A stretch of 8,985 nt of DNA from an uncultured Clostridia bacterium (GTDB lineage: Bacteria; Bacillota; Clostridia; Oscillospirales; CAG-272), in NCBI GenBank assembly GCA_946055715.1, contig CAMGGT010000012.1, positions 1 through 8,985 of the forward strand, given 5' to 3'. This document shows positions 7,867-8,985 of this stretch, piece by piece (positions within the stretch are counted from its first letter, which is position 1; each line of letters starts with the position of its first letter). The position numbers were made by a program, and so were the translations under genes. Under the pieces are notes generated by a model that ran no database searches, was not told where the DNA came from, and worked only from the letters and a program-made list of their open reading frames with translations.

Positions 7867-7911
7867 TTCCTTATATCCCCGCGGTGTCCGGCACCGCGGG
7901 GATGCAAGGAA
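7867..7911. repeat. Large hairpin between the two lipoprotein genes
   Basis: Twenty positions on each side pair around a five-base loop TCCGG (7887-7891). The inner stem is a perfect CCCCGCGGTG/CACCGCGGGG (7877-7886 with 7892-7901), extended by AT, one T-G pair, one A-C mismatch and TTCCTT/AAGGAA. No T-run follows on either strand, so it is not a textbook intrinsic terminator. It could stabilise the 3' end of the upstream mRNA, reduce read-through, or be a mobile or repeated palindromic unit. Confidence 0.75.
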
Positions 7912-7946
7912 CCGTCTGCAGCATGTGATGCGGCTGCCGACCGCGA

Positions 7947-7970
7947 ACCCGACGACCATCGGTTTTTATT
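7947..7970 (+). terminator. Weak terminator-like stem with T-tract
   Basis: CCGA (7949-7952) pairs with TCGG (7959-7962), with two more A-T pairs outside a mismatch, and TTTTTATT follows. The short stem makes it a poor terminator alone. With the strong hairpin upstream at 7867-7911 it may help separate lipoprotein A from B. Confidence 0.25.
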
Positions 7971-8002
7971 CGCATCGCAAATTCGGCGATCGTGGCCACT
8001 TT

Positions 8003-8019
8003 GGCCTTTATCATGATAC
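8003..8019 (+). promoter_or_regulatory. Leader motif shared by both lipoprotein genes (copy B)
   Basis: GGCCTTTATCATGATAC is the counterpart of the motif at 4652-4668 and contains the perfect 10-base palindrome TATCATGATA (8009-8018). A second palindrome with the same CATG core, TTTCATGAAA, lies at 8039-8048 just before the ribosome site. The pair could be operator half-sites or translational control elements. Only the first is well conserved in front of lipoprotein A. Confidence 0.45.
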
Positions 8020-8060
8020 TACTGCCACCTCGATCATTTTTCATGAAATAGGAGATAGAC

Positions 8061-8985
8061 ATGAAAACAGCAAAAATCCTGCTTCCTCTCCTTCTCATTG
8101 TGTGCATGTGCGCCTGCATCACCGCGTGTGATGTCGGCGGCAAGGCCGTTGAGAAGATCGGCGTCGACATTTCCGGCGTCAAAACCACCTACAATGTAGG
8201 CGAAACCGTTGATTTTACAGGGCTGAAGGTCATCCTGTATTACAACGACGACACCAGCGAGACCATTCCGCTCTCGGATGAGGTCACCATTGACTCCATA
8301 TCCACCGAAACCGCCGGTCGCTTCAATGTGACGGTACACTATCTGGACTTCTCCGCCACCTTTCCCATTGAGGTGAAGGAGACTGTCATCGTCGACCCCG
8401 ATGAAGTCAGAATGGATTCTTTCTCTGTGCCTGCGTTTGTACTTGCCTTCAATGCCGCCATTGGCGTGACGGAAGGCGAGGGGAGCTATAAGCAGACCAT
8501 CGTCTACCGCGTGGGCGACGACAACGGCTTTGTTTTCAAGCCCATTGCAACAGTGTTTGATGAAAACGACGATATGGTCGTGCTGGACAAGTTTCTCACC
8601 TCCTTCAGACTCTTTGAAGACGATGCAGAGCTCACCGGCGAAGACCTTGCGGCCATTGTCACCTATGACAGCGCCGCCTTTACCTACTACTTCGCGTCGG
8701 AAGCAGTTGGCCATACCTATACCCTCACAGTCTCCCCCGAGAAGGTCATCGGCGATGTGACGCCGGACCCCGTTTCCTTCACCTTTACCGTGGTGGACGG
8801 CTGGAATGTTTACTCTTCTGCCGACCTTTCCCGCATGGTCAATGTACCTGCCGATGTCACTGCCGGTTCCGGTGGACACGACATTTATGAGAAGGCCGCG
8901 TGGGATGCCTGGAAGATGGCCCATGGCGTCACCAAGGTCGTCGACGGCACCGTGGTGGTGGACGACACCCCGCTCAACGCCGTCA
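8061..8985 (+). CDS. Lipoprotein B: paralogue of lipoprotein A with one Ig domain (partial, 3' end missing)
   Basis: The frame is open from ATG 8061 to the window end, 308 codons. AGGAG lies six bases upstream. The protein starts MKTAKILLPLLLIV, with lipobox ITAC and Cys23 at the same position as in lipoprotein A. One Big_3-like domain (about 30-110) matches repeat 1 of A at roughly two thirds identity by eye. It then joins directly, through a short acidic linker, to the domain that in A starts near residue 437: Pro124 here aligns with Pro441 there. The shared marks FDENDD, TFTVVD.WN.YSSADLSR, AWDAW and HGVTKVVDG all recur in order. The missing 317 residues correspond to repeats 2-5 of A. It probably continues with a beta-helix-like part, which cannot be seen. 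It is probably a surface lipoprotein of the same kind as A, with a shorter stalk. Confidence 0.87.
   Translation, partial: MKTAKILLPLLLIVCMCACITACDVGGKAVEKIGVDISGVKTTYNVGETVDFTGLKVILYYNDDTSETIPLSDEVTIDSISTETAGRFNVTVHYLDFSATFPIEVKETVIVDPDEVRMDSFSVPAFVLAFNAAIGVTEGEGSYKQTIVYRVGDDNGFVFKPIATVFDENDDMVVLDKFLTSFRLFEDDAELTGEDLAAIVTYDSAAFTYYFASEAVGHTYTLTVSPEKVIGDVTPDPVSFTFTVVDGWNVYSSADLSRMVNVPADVTAGSGGHDIYEKAAWDAWKMAHGVTKVVDGTVVVDDTPLNAV

Noticed and set aside
4340..7867. A 1175-codon open frame on the minus strand across lipoprotein A
   Set aside because: Its codons lie exactly opposite the sense codons, so it stays open wherever the sense gene avoids TTA, CTA and TCA, which this genome rarely uses. 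It first closes at a TCA Ser codon of the 152-residue gene. Its product is a Gly/Asp/Val/His-rich string without domain features, and it spans an intergenic region. The same effect gives the minus-strand frame over lipoprotein B (8034-8924).
1..8985. tRNA, rRNA, insertion sequences or phage genes
   Set aside because: I saw no cloverleaf, ribosomal segment, transposase, integrase or terminal repeats on either strand.

Overview
The window reads as one strand of a moderately GC-rich genome in the Firmicutes/Clostridia style. The Shine-Dalgarno sites are strong (GGAGG, GAGGTGA, AGGAG), the reading frames end mostly in C or G, the lipoproteins have short Lys-led signal peptides with a Cys at position 23, and the extracellular Ig-like repeats resemble bacterial Ig group 3. 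An uncultured gut-type clostridial lineage is the most natural guess, but this rests on style, not on a marker gene. All five recognised genes point right, and the last runs off the window.

Positions 1-65 are either the 3' end of an upstream gene or its leader. From 66 to 4111 lie two overlapping genes that form an ABC transporter. The first (66-2366) is an unusual single chain: about 13 predicted membrane segments, whose second half carries the hallmarks of the YwaF/TMEM164 family (PLHLC motif plus later His residues), followed by a complete ABC ATPase. The second (2363-4111) is a 582-residue polytopic ABC exporter-type permease. They share an ATGA overlap, so they should be translationally coupled. 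An in-frame ATG at 1560 with an SD-like GAGGAGG upstream could also give a free ATPase.

A membrane-anchored 152-residue protein with an Ig-like outer part (4160-4618) follows the permease by 48 bp. Next come two tandem paralogous surface lipoproteins. Lipoprotein A (4709-7837, 1042 residues) has five Big_3-like Ig repeats, a middle beta-rich domain, a probable beta-helix and a C-terminal alpha/beta-like part. Lipoprotein B (from 8061, cut by the window end) has the same signal peptide, the first Ig domain and the middle domain, but lacks the equivalent of Ig repeats 2-5. Each is preceded by a related leader segment at nearly the same distance from its start. The gap between A and B holds a striking 20-position hairpin without a following T-tract.

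A working picture, which is inference: an envelope module in which a fused YwaF-like/ABC exporter is encoded beside anchored Ig-domain proteins that it may assemble, release or protect. Nothing in the sequence names a substrate. The parts most worth following up are the YwaF-ABC fusion, its possible internal start, and the paired lipoproteins with their shared leader.
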